Of a stretch of DNA of 36,018 nt, positions 15,411 to 22,795 are shown in pieces. Source of the DNA: an uncultured Oscillospiraceae bacterium (lineage in GTDB: Bacteria; Bacillota; Clostridia; Oscillospirales; Oscillospiraceae). A model generated the notes under the pieces. It was not told the origin of the DNA, searched no databases, and worked only from the letters and a program-made list of their open reading frames with translations. The translations under genes and the position numbers were made by a program. Each line of letters opens with the position of its first letter. The stretch's first letter is position 1. Location of the stretch: positions 1 to 36,018 of the forward strand of contig CAMVMU010000014.1 of NCBI GenBank assembly GCA_947168655.1, given 5' to 3'.

Positions 15411-16511
15411 TCAGAAAAACCGATATCCGCAGATCGGACAAACAGAATTGCTGCGCATGACGTTTCCGTTACAGGACGGGCAGCGCCTGTATCGGTCGGG
15501 CATGGGCGGAGGCGCGTCGGCGGATGATGTGCTCTCCCGGGAATCAGACGCTGCGCCTCCGAACATATCGGTGTGACGCGTCATTTCAGACAGCGGTTCC
15601 CGCAATGCGGGAAGCATTTGCGAAAGCATCATCATCTGCATCATCACGGGAGCCATCCCGCCCGCGTTCCCGCCGGGATTGCCGGCAGGGATCCCGGAAG
15701 GGGCCTGTCCGCGGGAATGGATTCCCGTCATCATCTCGCTGACGGTGCGATTGTTGACGTTGCCGTTCCATACCCTCTGCAGGTTATCCAGTTCAAGATC
15801 GGTTCGGGTTTTTCCGCCTGCATATTCCTGTTCCAGGGCATAGAGCCGGCGGATCTCGGAATCGGGGATATTGATGGCCGCAATGTCAAACCGCTCCATT
15901 CTGATGCCATACTCTAACAGCCCCGATCTGATCGCTGCTGCCGCTTTTCTCCCGATATGAGAAAGATTGCTGTTGAACTCCGAAACGTCAAGCTTGCCGA
16001 TTTCACTGGAAATGGCTTCTCTCACAGGGGCGAGAACCATCTGATTGACGCACGGATCAATATCCTCCTCCGAGAACGCGGAGCTGTAGCTGCCCACCAG
16101 TTTCGTCAGGACCTTCAGCGGATCGGAAATAGAGAACGAGAGGTTGCACGAGGCAAGTGCTTTCATGGTTAGCCGGAAGCGATGCTCGCGGAAAGGGAAC
16201 TCCCCGGTACCGAGCTTGATAAACCTGGACTTCTCCGTGGACACGAAGAAAACGGAGACGGTCGTTCCGGTATCACCTCGGGCCAGGATGTTCTGGAGTC
16301 TTACAAAGAAGGGATCCACTCCTGTGAAGATTTCATATCTGCCGGGCCCGTAGGCACGGGAGAGCAGGCCGTTGACGGCAAAGAATGCCGTCGTTCCGGG
16401 GGGGACGATCAGAATACTGCCGTTTACGACAGCGGCGTATTGTCCGCACACGTCCGGCCGGATGCGGATCAGCCCGTTCCCCCCCGGATCTCTGATGGTT
16501 GATTGGTACAT
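15411..16511 (-). CDS. SPFH / virion-core-like protein with C-terminal zinc ribbon
   Basis: A 366-aa protein. Residues about 15-245 look like the SPFH domain of the YdjI 'virion core protein' group: an early GSILIVPPGTTAFFAVNG strand pair, then LLEYGIRMERFDIAAINIPD near the domain end. A Gly/Met-rich linker follows (about 265-310), then DAPPPMPDR (332-340) and a zinc ribbon with Cys344, Cys347, Cys358 and Cys361. SPFH proteins form large membrane-associated rings or scaffolds and often accompany proteases. It lies directly downstream of the transglutaminase gene with an AGGAGG site, and probably scaffolds the island's enzymes at the membrane (inference). Confidence 0.82.
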   Translation of the reverse strand: MYQSTIRDPGGNGLIRIRPDVCGQYAAVVNGSILIVPPGTTAFFAVNGLLSRAYGPGRYEIFTGVDPFFVRLQNILARGDTGTTVSVFFVSTEKSRFIKLGTGEFPFREHRFRLTMKALASCNLSFSISDPLKVLTKLVGSYSSAFSEEDIDPCVNQMVLAPVREAISSEIGKLDVSEFNSNLSHIGRKAAAAIRSGLLEYGIRMERFDIAAINIPDSEIRRLYALEQEYAGGKTRTDLELDNLQRVWNGNVNNRTVSEMMTGIHSRGQAPSGIPAGNPGGNAGGMAPVMMQMMMLSQMLPALREPLSEMTRHTDMFGGAASDSRESTSSADAPPPMPDRYRRCPSCNGNVMRSNSVCPICGYRFF

Positions 16512-16528
16512 AACTTCTCCTCCTTGTC

Positions 16529-17512
16529 CTAAACCTTTTTCACAGCCAGGTTATTCAGCGTCGGATGGTAATACAGCCTGTGATTTCCGCTGATGTGTTC
16601 TGTGCTGAAAGCTCTTTGGACCTCCTCCACGTAATCACCGGAGGGAGGACGATAACCAAAGTGGATCAGTATCGGCGATGTGCCTTTCAACGATTCCGCA
16701 GCGAGCCGCGCCCTGAGGTCCTGAAAGGAGTTGACGCATAGGCCGCGATGGCGGTAATAGCTCAGCGTTTCCGTGGTGCATACAGGGACGCGGGGTCCCT
16801 GGAAGTCAAAGTGATCGCCCGATATCTGGTGATCCGACAGGTTCAGGTAATTGAAGCGCACCATCCCCTCCTTCGATCCGTCCCATGTGACGTCACAGTG
16901 GACAGGCGTTCCGTTGATCCAGGCGATCGTCCAGCAGTGCCAGCCATCCGTTCTGGTTTTGCCATAGGCCTTGATGCAGGGGATTCCGATCCGCCTGAAG
17001 CACAGCATCAGCAGGGCGTTCTGGCCCTCACACACGCCCGAGGACAGCAGCACGGGTCCCACGATATTGTGATCCCGAACGTCGCCGTGGTTGTCATAAG
17101 CGAGTTTCCTTGCGATTCGCTCGTAGACGAGCACCTCCCGCTCTATCATCGGAAGGACCGCTGTTCCCCGAACGATGCGGTAGATGCTTTTTCTCATCTG
17201 CTGCCGGATCCTTCCGATGATCTCAGGGGTGTAGAGAATGGGGTACTCCAAGGTCCCGGTCTGTCCACAGCGGGTGAATTCGCTCTGGGAACCCAGATAG
17301 AAGTATTCCGGATGATCGTCCCGAATGGCCTTGTACGCCGCGAAACAATCGGACGCGGACGTTTCGGGCCGGGTGATGGAGAAGGATGTTTTTCCCGAGT
17401 AGTCTCCCCGGAGGAGCTGGGCATTGATGCCGTCATAAAAGGCCTGCCCCTGTGGGGAGAGAAATCCTCTGTAGTATTCTGAACCCAGTTTCTCCGGCAG
17501 CTTCGTCATCAT
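16529..17512 (-). CDS. Transglutaminase-like cysteine enzyme
   Basis: A 327-aa protein with a transglutaminase/papain-like core. The triad is visible: Cys161 in SGVCEGQNALL, His192 in DGWHCWTIAW, and Asp207 in HCDVTWD, matching the GVCxG ... HxW ... DxTWD family pattern. Microbial members act as proteases, peptide cross-linkers or deamidases. Next to a JAMM protease and Ubl-conjugation genes, plausible roles are removal or cross-linking of the Ubl, or modification of a target (inference). The start at 17512 follows the JAB stop by three bases, with AAGGAG upstream inside the JAB coding end, so the two are co-translated. No signal peptide, hence cytosolic. Confidence 0.85.
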   Translation of the reverse strand: MMTKLPEKLGSEYYRGFLSPQGQAFYDGINAQLLRGDYSGKTSFSITRPETSASDCFAAYKAIRDDHPEYFYLGSQSEFTRCGQTGTLEYPILYTPEIIGRIRQQMRKSIYRIVRGTAVLPMIEREVLVYERIARKLAYDNHGDVRDHNIVGPVLLSSGVCEGQNALLMLCFRRIGIPCIKAYGKTRTDGWHCWTIAWINGTPVHCDVTWDGSKEGMVRFNYLNLSDHQISGDHFDFQGPRVPVCTTETLSYYRHRGLCVNSFQDLRARLAAESLKGTSPILIHFGYRPPSGDYVEEVQRAFSTEHISGNHRLYYHPTLNNLAVKKV

Positions 17513-17515
17513 TGC

Positions 17516-18379
17516 TCACTCCTTTCTTCCCCTGGGGATCACAAGGCGGATCTTCAGGCATCCTCTGCCATCCATACGCGTGTGAAGCCGGATATCTCCG
17601 GCATAGCCGCGCGTGCGAAGGCACTGACCGGCAAGGCGCACGACTTCATCGGCCGGGGGGATCAGGCGTTTGTCTTCGCTGAGATCCGCCCGGGGAGCTG
17701 CGCCGTGCGAATAAACAATGATCTCGGCCTCAGCGAAGTTTTTCCCGATGCTGCCCAGCATCTTTTTCCGAATCGGGTCACACACGAAGATGCATACAGG
17801 GGATGACGCCGCCCGGGCAGCGCCGCTCACCCTGTCGGTGCTGCTGTAGAAGACGCCCAGATCGGGGTGGGTATGCCCTTCCAGGACGAACTGCGAAGGC
17901 CCGCAGAGCTCGAGAAAAGGATCGACCTGGCAGCCAAAGGCGTCGGTATTGTACTTGACCTCATTTCTCATGAACTCCTCGCGGTGGTACGCAAGGAAGT
18001 CGAGTCCCGGGTTGTACTCCCCGTCGGGCCCCAGATTTGACGCGCCGACGGCATTCCGGTTCATGGTCTGGATCTCGATAAAATGCTTTACGATCGTAAC
18101 GATATGCCCGCTCTCATCCATCAGATAATGCCCATAACCGGCATACTTCTGCTCATTGGCATTCATCGGAGAGCGTCTGCCGTATGAGATCATTACTTCC
18201 AGCTCACGTGCCGCTTCCGGCAGGATGATTACCTTGTTGGGGCCTTTCCCGTGTCTCTCCGCAATACAGACATCACCGCATTTGTTTTCGATGATATCCA
18301 TCGCTTTCTTCAGAGAACAAATCGGATAGGTCGGGGGTAATGCAGGTCGTCTGGTGGGCATAGGGGTATGATTCGTCAT
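17516..18379 (-). CDS. JAB/JAMM metalloprotease (predicted Ubl protease)
   Basis: A 287-aa protein. The zinc motif is perfect: His169-x-His171-x7-Ser179-x2-Asp182 within LEGHTHPDLGVFYSSTD. The assisting Glu should be upstream, with Glu61 or Glu76 as candidates. JAMM proteins remove or process ubiquitin-like proteins; in bacteria they are encoded with E1/E2 genes (BilC, Cap3). Here the likely substrate is the island Ubl, either trimming its two residues after Gly97 or releasing it from targets. The N-terminus is proline-rich (TPMPTRRPALPPTYP). A C-terminal part beyond about 205 is additional to the core. It is flanked by E2 and transglutaminase genes in a tight operon. Confidence 0.92.
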   Translation of the reverse strand: MTNHTPMPTRRPALPPTYPICSLKKAMDIIENKCGDVCIAERHGKGPNKVIILPEAARELEVMISYGRRSPMNANEQKYAGYGHYLMDESGHIVTIVKHFIEIQTMNRNAVGASNLGPDGEYNPGLDFLAYHREEFMRNEVKYNTDAFGCQVDPFLELCGPSQFVLEGHTHPDLGVFYSSTDRVSGAARAASSPVCIFVCDPIRKKMLGSIGKNFAEAEIIVYSHGAAPRADLSEDKRLIPPADEVVRLAGQCLRTRGYAGDIRLHTRMDGRGCLKIRLVIPRGRKE

Positions 18380-18395
18380 GATGCCAACTCCTCTC

Positions 18396-19028
18396 TCAAT
18401 GGTTCCGTCCGGGAAGGGGCGGAGGTGTTACAGGCGGCTTGACTGCCGTCCTGCGGGGCGGAAGCGCCGTCATCTCGGGGGCATAGAGCAGCTTGGGCTG
18501 GATCGTGGGAAAACGCCCGGCCGCCACGCCATCCCTGTGCCAGTTCTCCATGCCGCTGTTTGCCATACTGTCATAGCGGGTAACCCCCGGATCGTGGATC
18601 ATATCCCGTACGAGCTTGTCCACCACCGTAGTCAGTGAGCTTGTAAAGGGGATCCAGGTGTCGATGCAGGCTCTGCCGGAGCGAAAAACGTTCGGGCTGG
18701 CGAGATAGTGATCAGAAGCATATGCAGCCGATACGGATTTCAGCGGATAGCCGGGATAGCAGATGATATCTGCCGTCATAGATGCGCAGGCCTTCGGTGA
18801 GGAATCCTCCTTTGAGCTGAGGTAATGCGAAGGCGCCCTGACGGTCACACTGAGATGCATTGCCTCGCCGGGTTTTGCCTGAACCCGCCGGATCGTTACA
18901 TATCTGGGATCGTATTTCCGAATGATTTCCAGATAATCGTTCTTCAGGGCTTCAGCGGAGTCCTCCTTGGTGATGGAAACCTCCCGGGTGTGGCCGTATT
19001 CATCGGTATAGTTGGTTGAGTAACTCAT
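18396..19028 (-). CDS. E2 ubiquitin-conjugating-enzyme-like protein
   Basis: A 210-aa protein with a UBC fold signature. SPNVFRSGRACIDTWIP (111-127) corresponds to the eukaryotic HPNVxxxGxICLDIL region: the catalytic Cys is Cys121, and the HPN motif is SPN. It continues with SSLTTVVDKLVRDMIHDP, matching the E2 tail segment TLxxVLxxIxxLLxxP. It should carry the Ubl as a thioester received from the E1 encoded just upstream. The C-terminal tail is proline-rich and ends PPPLPGRNH, a motif shared with other island proteins. I chose the ATG at 19028 because AGGAGG lies six to seven bases before it; an ATG five codons upstream does not have this. Confidence 0.88.
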   Translation of the reverse strand: MSYSTNYTDEYGHTREVSITKEDSAEALKNDYLEIIRKYDPRYVTIRRVQAKPGEAMHLSVTVRAPSHYLSSKEDSSPKACASMTADIICYPGYPLKSVSAAYASDHYLASPNVFRSGRACIDTWIPFTSSLTTVVDKLVRDMIHDPGVTRYDSMANSGMENWHRDGVAAGRFPTIQPKLLYAPEMTALPPRRTAVKPPVTPPPLPGRNH

Positions 19029-19051
19029 AGTAGACCTCCTCAATATGTGAT

Positions 19052-20323
19052 TTACAGCTTCCGGACTTCGTGCATTCTCAGATGATCTTCATCGAAAGCG
19101 AATACCGTCCTCTTGATCTTCCCGGTGTCCAGAAAGTCAAGGGCCCCGTTTCGCTGGATCACCTCGATATGCGCGCCCAGGGGATAACCGAGATCGTAAA
19201 GAGTCATGCTTCGGACAGGCTCCTCACAGTCATACGAAAACGCGTGGAGGGGATCGCAGTGGGTGAATTCAGAGGCGGGCCGGGGCTGTTTGCCTGCACC
19301 GGCACACTCCTCACACAGAAGGTCATGCGGAAAAACACGTCCTTCATGCCGCATGACATGGATGGTTTTTCCGCACGAACGGCAAACGTCGTCTACGATG
19401 AATCCGGCGTGAACGACTTTCCTGTAGTTCAGGCGATGTACGGATATCTCGAAATCTGTGGTGCCCAGGAAAGCGGAAATCTGCTCCATTGCGTCCTTCA
19501 ACGTGACTTCCATGACGCTGCCGTGAAGCCATTCGATCTGAGCAGGCGGATGGATGGCGCATCCCGGGCAGTTCCGCTTGCGCATGGGGCGGGAGGAACT
19601 CAACTCCAGATGGGGATAGGCCGTATAGGTCAGCCTGCAGTTCATCACACCGTCGTCCCCGACAACACTGGCTCTCAGTTGTTCGGCGCTGAGATGGGCA
19701 GCCATGGAGCTTGCAAGGTTTGACGTACGGACGATTTCATTTACGCCGCCGGTTTGCCTGATCTGCGGACCTGTGCAGGACGTTCTGATGCTGCTGTCCT
19801 TCATCCAGCTCTCGTCGATCAGGCAGCGAATGCAGAACTCGGTGTTGTCAAGGATAACGCTCTGCGCCATTTCATCGTGGGTTCCATCCATGATAATGTT
19901 GGGCCGCCGTTTCTCCGGGAGACGGCGGATCAGCTCGTTCAGAAGCACCTTGGCGTCGAAATTATCAACCGCTGCCACGACATAGTCGTAATCAGAGAAC
20001 GCTTCCGGCCCGAGTTTGCACAGGTCGCCGTCGATCCCATTTGAGGAGCATCCGTCATCCAGCAGCGGCTGCACCCGGTCAGACGTGCATTCGGCCTTGT
20101 TTCGTCCGGCATCATCCGGCGTGCGGACAAGGCAGCCATGCTTTGCAGCGTTCTCAAGCGTAAAAAAGTCAAAGTCGATCGCATCAGGAGACAGTCCCAT
20201 TTTGGCAAATTTCTCCATCAGATGGGTTCCGACTGCACCTGCGCCTACAATCAGCACACGCAGGTTGTGAAACAGCGGCCGATATTCCGACAGCTTCAAT
20301 GTGTTGTAAACAACCTTCGTCAT
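19052..20323 (-). CDS. E1-like (ThiF-family) Ubl-activating enzyme
   Basis: A 423-aa protein. The Rossmann nucleotide loop is GAGAVG (27-32); DFDFFTLENAAKHG matches the family's D-x-D-x-V-x-x-x-N-L-x-R segment. Cys164/Cys167 with Cys252/Cys255 form the structural zinc site and Cys183 in SCTGP is the likely catalytic cysteine, giving an adenylation-plus-thioester E1. Unusually, residues 314-340 carry a second CxxC...CxxC zinc ribbon, and 373-423 (TLYDLGYPLGAHIEV) look like a compact beta-grasp/UFD-type domain that would recruit the E2. It lies between the Ubl-side genes and the E2. The start has AAGGA upstream. Confidence 0.92.
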   Translation of the reverse strand: MTKVVYNTLKLSEYRPLFHNLRVLIVGAGAVGTHLMEKFAKMGLSPDAIDFDFFTLENAAKHGCLVRTPDDAGRNKAECTSDRVQPLLDDGCSSNGIDGDLCKLGPEAFSDYDYVVAAVDNFDAKVLLNELIRRLPEKRRPNIIMDGTHDEMAQSVILDNTEFCIRCLIDESWMKDSSIRTSCTGPQIRQTGGVNEIVRTSNLASSMAAHLSAEQLRASVVGDDGVMNCRLTYTAYPHLELSSSRPMRKRNCPGCAIHPPAQIEWLHGSVMEVTLKDAMEQISAFLGTTDFEISVHRLNYRKVVHAGFIVDDVCRSCGKTIHVMRHEGRVFPHDLLCEECAGAGKQPRPASEFTHCDPLHAFSYDCEEPVRSMTLYDLGYPLGAHIEVIQRNGALDFLDTGKIKRTVFAFDEDHLRMHEVRKL

Positions 20324-20350
20324 GTTACATCATCCTTCCTTTCCGGGCTG

Positions 20351-20779
20351 TCAAAGCAGTTTCCCATTCCTCTTGAACCGGTGCCCTCTGGAGCAGCGGT
20401 AGCAGTCTGCCCCGCTGTCCCAGAAAATCACCTGTCGGCCGCCCGGCACGTTCCTTTGTTTATCGAAGGGGCAGCATGGGAACTGGTTGGGTCTTATTCC
20501 GCGGGGCCCATAACCGGCCTCCGCAGCCCTTGGCGTTGCAATTGCTGTTGCCGTCACGGAAGAACGGCGGGGAGGCAGAGGCCTTACAGCGGAAGAATTG
20601 TTTGTTCCGGTTTGAGGCCGGCTGACTCGTGGTGAGGGTATGCCCACGTTGACCCGAGACGGGAGCGGAGGAGGCGCGTCTACCGTTTTTTCTTTGCGCC
20701 CCCTCCTCGTTGCGCATGTGATAATGACTCCGCAGGCAGCCAGGCCCAAGCCGACAAGGAGGCATATCGTCACCATCAT
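20351..20779 (-). CDS. Membrane-anchored Cys/His-rich protein between Ubl and E1 genes
   Basis: A 142-aa protein. An N-terminal membrane segment (about 3-24) is followed by RRGRKEK, so the rest is probably cytosolic. A long disordered stretch contains DAPPPLPSR (34-42) and RPLPPRR. The C-terminal 40 residues hold Cys102, Cys103, Cys126, Cys129 and His133, a plausible zinc-binding module ending in RGHRFKRNG. I do not recognise the family. By position (Ubl, this gene, E1, E2, JAB) it could be a membrane-tethered adaptor or a ligase-like factor; this is a guess from context. It has AAAGGAG seven bases before the ATG. Confidence 0.75.
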   Translation of the reverse strand: MMVTICLLVGLGLAACGVIITCATRRGRKEKTVDAPPPLPSRVNVGIPSPRVSRPQTGTNNSSAVRPLPPRRSSVTATAIATPRAAEAGYGPRGIRPNQFPCCPFDKQRNVPGGRQVIFWDSGADCYRCSRGHRFKRNGKLL

Positions 20780-20794
20780 GTCAGCTCCTTTTGT

Positions 20795-21094
20795 TTACGC
20801 CACGCCGGCATTGTCGCTGATTGCCAGCACGTCGCCATTCTGAAGGCCAAGGCCCTCAACGGTTTCATTGGTGTCGCTGGTGGATGCTCCGGTGCGCTTA
20901 TTCTCAAAGAGGATCTTGCTGTCGTGGGGATTCACGCCGATATCAACGGCATATTCCTGAAGCACCTGCCCCAGGGTATTCGTGCCCAGCACGGCGGCCT
21001 GAGGATAGGTCGTACCGGTCACCTTGTTGAGCAGATCGATCTCGAAGGTGCCTTCAGAGTTGGCGAGAGCCCCGTCAATAGGATAGTTTGTCAT
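20795..21094 (-). CDS. Ubiquitin-like beta-grasp protein
   Basis: A 99-aa protein. The order of segments fits a ubiquitin-type beta-grasp: a first hairpin (TFEIDLLNKVTG), a helix (TLGQVLQEYAVDIG), a strand with ILFENKRTG, and the late turn ETVEGLGLQNGDVLAI that mirrors the ubiquitin 'tLxdlgIqdgstLhL' end. It finishes SDNAGVA, so Gly97 is two residues from the C-terminus and could be exposed by the JAMM protease. First gene of the E1/E2/JAB run, with AAAGGAG upstream. In this system it should be the conjugated modifier. YukD-like and Bil-type Ubls are the nearest known analogies; a search is needed to place it. Confidence 0.85.
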   Translation of the reverse strand: MTNYPIDGALANSEGTFEIDLLNKVTGTTYPQAAVLGTNTLGQVLQEYAVDIGVNPHDSKILFENKRTGASTSDTNETVEGLGLQNGDVLAISDNAGVA

Positions 21095-21647
21095 AGCTGT
21101 AATCTCCTTTGTTCAGTATTTGCGGAGGCCGTATCCCGCATGGATGCCGCCGTCCGTATCAAGGCAGAACTCCTACCTGCTTGTTCTCGTACGCTCTTTG
21201 GATCCTATGGTTTCGATGGCGGGTTTTCGTTCTGCCTCTGCCCCTGTATACGGGGGCAATTATGAATTCTCCGCTTTTTCCGTTTTTGCATCCCGTGGCA
21301 GGCATAAGTCCAGCTCTCCTCTTATCCCGGTCCCGGGAGAAAAGCGAATCGGACGGCCCGGGCAAAAGCCGAGCGTGCTCTGTGCAAAAGAGGATTCGCC
21401 CTTTTTCGCAAATACGATATTTACTTTTACACTCTGCTGAAATATAATGATTTTAGTCTCTTTTTGACTGCGCCCGCCGTCCCTTCCCGTGCGGGACAGC
21501 TTGCCCGTTCCCGGGGGAAAAAGCGGTGACGGCTCTGTGGGTGGAATCCTGAACATCCGCGCAAAAAGCAGGACCCGGGCGGTCATTGCGTTCGCTTGGC
21601 AGGCGGCACACAAGCCGGATCCCCGGAGGATAACGGCCGATAATCCT
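21095..21647. other. Non-coding spacer upstream of the Ubl operon
   Basis: About 550 bases without a gene I can support. It should hold the Ubl-operon promoter (minus strand), but I found no convincing sigma-A pair in that direction. It does contain a good plus-strand promoter (21420-21448), an AT-rich core near 21410-21460, and two imperfect direct repeats (21328-21346 and 21506-21525, consensus CGNTCCCGGGRGAAAA). A 117-codon minus-strand reading frame here has no ribosome site or family resemblance and was rejected. Confidence 0.6.
21420..21448 (+). promoter_or_regulatory. Orphan sigma-A-like promoter pointing away from the Ubl operon
   Basis: TTTACT (21420-21425), a 17-nt spacer and a perfect TATAAT (21443-21448) on the plus strand. 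Nothing coding follows on that strand until 22.8 kb; a transcript would run about 230 bases to the hairpin at 21661-21684 and could be a small or antisense RNA. Confidence 0.5.
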
Positions 21648-21684
21648 CAAAAAGAATAGAGCGGCTGCTTCTGAAAGCAGCCGC
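21648..21684 (-). terminator. Intrinsic terminator of the sigma-like gene
   Basis: A perfect 10-bp stem GCGGCTGCTT / AAGCAGCCGC (21661-21684) with loop CTGA, followed on the minus strand by TCTATTCTTTTT. It lies 13 bases past the sigma-like gene's stop and separates it from the Ubl operon. Confidence 0.88.
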
Positions 21685-21697
21685 CCCGGGATTCTTC

Positions 21698-22597
21698 TTA
21701 TTCGCCCAGATGCTTGCTCGCTCTGTAAACCAGGCGGCTGATCTGGCCCGCGATCTGCCCGGCGTTTTTGGTGTCCGCTTTGACGGATTCCTCAGTCAGC
21801 TTGCTTTCGGCGATGACGCTACGGATCGCCGAAAGCTCCATGCCGTTCTGCCGGGCCACCCGGAAGATGATTTCGGCAAAAGCGTTTTCACAGCCCTTGC
21901 GGATGATCAGGCTCGCCAGCGCGCGGGGCTTCATGCCAAGATGCGTGCAGGCCAGTCTCACCATGACCTCGGCCGGGCGCTTGCTGAGACGGTCTGCCTC
22001 GCGAAGAATGGCTGCTTTCTTCCCGTCCCGTTCTCTTGCCTGCTTGGCCCTGAGCTCCATCGTCAGTTCCCTGACGGTCTCGCCTTCGGAGTGGATGCGC
22101 TCGGGATTGTATGTTACGTCGGGGATGATATCCTCGTAGGTGTATGCGTCCTCCGCATCAACGCCGGCTCCCTCAATCGTGCTGTTAAGGGAAACGATCC
22201 TGAGATTGTCGGGGGGAAGCTTTCTGAAGCAGTCGTTTACCACGTTGTTGCAGATCGCGTAGCAGTAGTTCTTCTGCTTCTCGACGGGCTGGCTCAGAAC
22301 CTTGTCCAGCTTCTCGACGACTTTGATCACGCAGTCCGTCTCGATCTCCTCTCTCGTGAACGCGCCGCGTTTCTCCAGCTCGTCGATCTTTCCGCAGTTG
22401 CCGGGGAGGATCTCGCCCCGGTCGTTCCTGCCGCCGGTCTTGGACAGAAGCACGAACCGGCAGACGAAGTCCTGCAGCGCCAGCCAGAACTGCGTGTAGA
22501 GCGCCGGATGTTCCATCAGCTCGTCCCTGGTGCGGATCCCCGCCTCGTGGATGGTGTCCAGGATGGAAACGAAAGTGGTGCAGGCCGTCTTTTTCAT
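21698..22597 (-). CDS. Sigma-70-region-2-like regulatory protein
   Basis: A 299-aa protein. Residues about 85-140 resemble sigma factor region 2: a helix DCVIKVVEKLDKVL, then QKNYCYAICNNVVNDCFRK, which fits the 'yxyxIxxNxxxDxxRk' core that binds the -10 element, followed by SLNSTIEG. The C-terminal half is helical and basic but a clean region 4 helix-turn-helix is not evident, so promoter recognition may be unusual. The ATG at 22597 follows GGGGGAG. It is transcribed toward the Ubl operon, divergently from the winged-helix gene, with its own terminator. Likely role: controlling expression of the island (inference). It could also be a diverged phage-type sigma. Confidence 0.65.
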   Translation of the reverse strand: MKKTACTTFVSILDTIHEAGIRTRDELMEHPALYTQFWLALQDFVCRFVLLSKTGGRNDRGEILPGNCGKIDELEKRGAFTREEIETDCVIKVVEKLDKVLSQPVEKQKNYCYAICNNVVNDCFRKLPPDNLRIVSLNSTIEGAGVDAEDAYTYEDIIPDVTYNPERIHSEGETVRELTMELRAKQARERDGKKAAILREADRLSKRPAEVMVRLACTHLGMKPRALASLIIRKGCENAFAEIIFRVARQNGMELSAIRSVIAESKLTEESVKADTKNAGQIAGQISRLVYRASKHLGE

Positions 22598-22795
22598 GAT
22601 GAGCTCCCCCTTCTGTTTTGATGGAGGGCGGAGCCGCAAACACGGTTTACTGCTTGTCCGTCCCTCTGATAAACAGTTTAGAAGGCGGAACTGATTTGCT
22701 TTTTCCCCCGGCAATTGTCTTTGCCTTACCTGCCTTGCTTCAGCCTTGATTTTATCTTTCGGGCCTCATTCTCCGGGCGAAAGGATTTGTGTAAC
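22598..22795. promoter_or_regulatory. Divergent intergenic region between the two island regulators
   Basis: About 200 bases separating the start codons of the sigma-like gene (minus) and the winged-helix gene (plus); both arms must be driven from here or nearby. AT-rich words such as GATTTTATC are present, but I find no clear -35/-10 pair in either direction. Confidence 0.5.

Noticed and set aside
21260-21613. 117-codon minus-strand frame in the Ubl leader
   Set aside because: No ribosome site, no family resemblance, and it overlaps repeats and a promoter.
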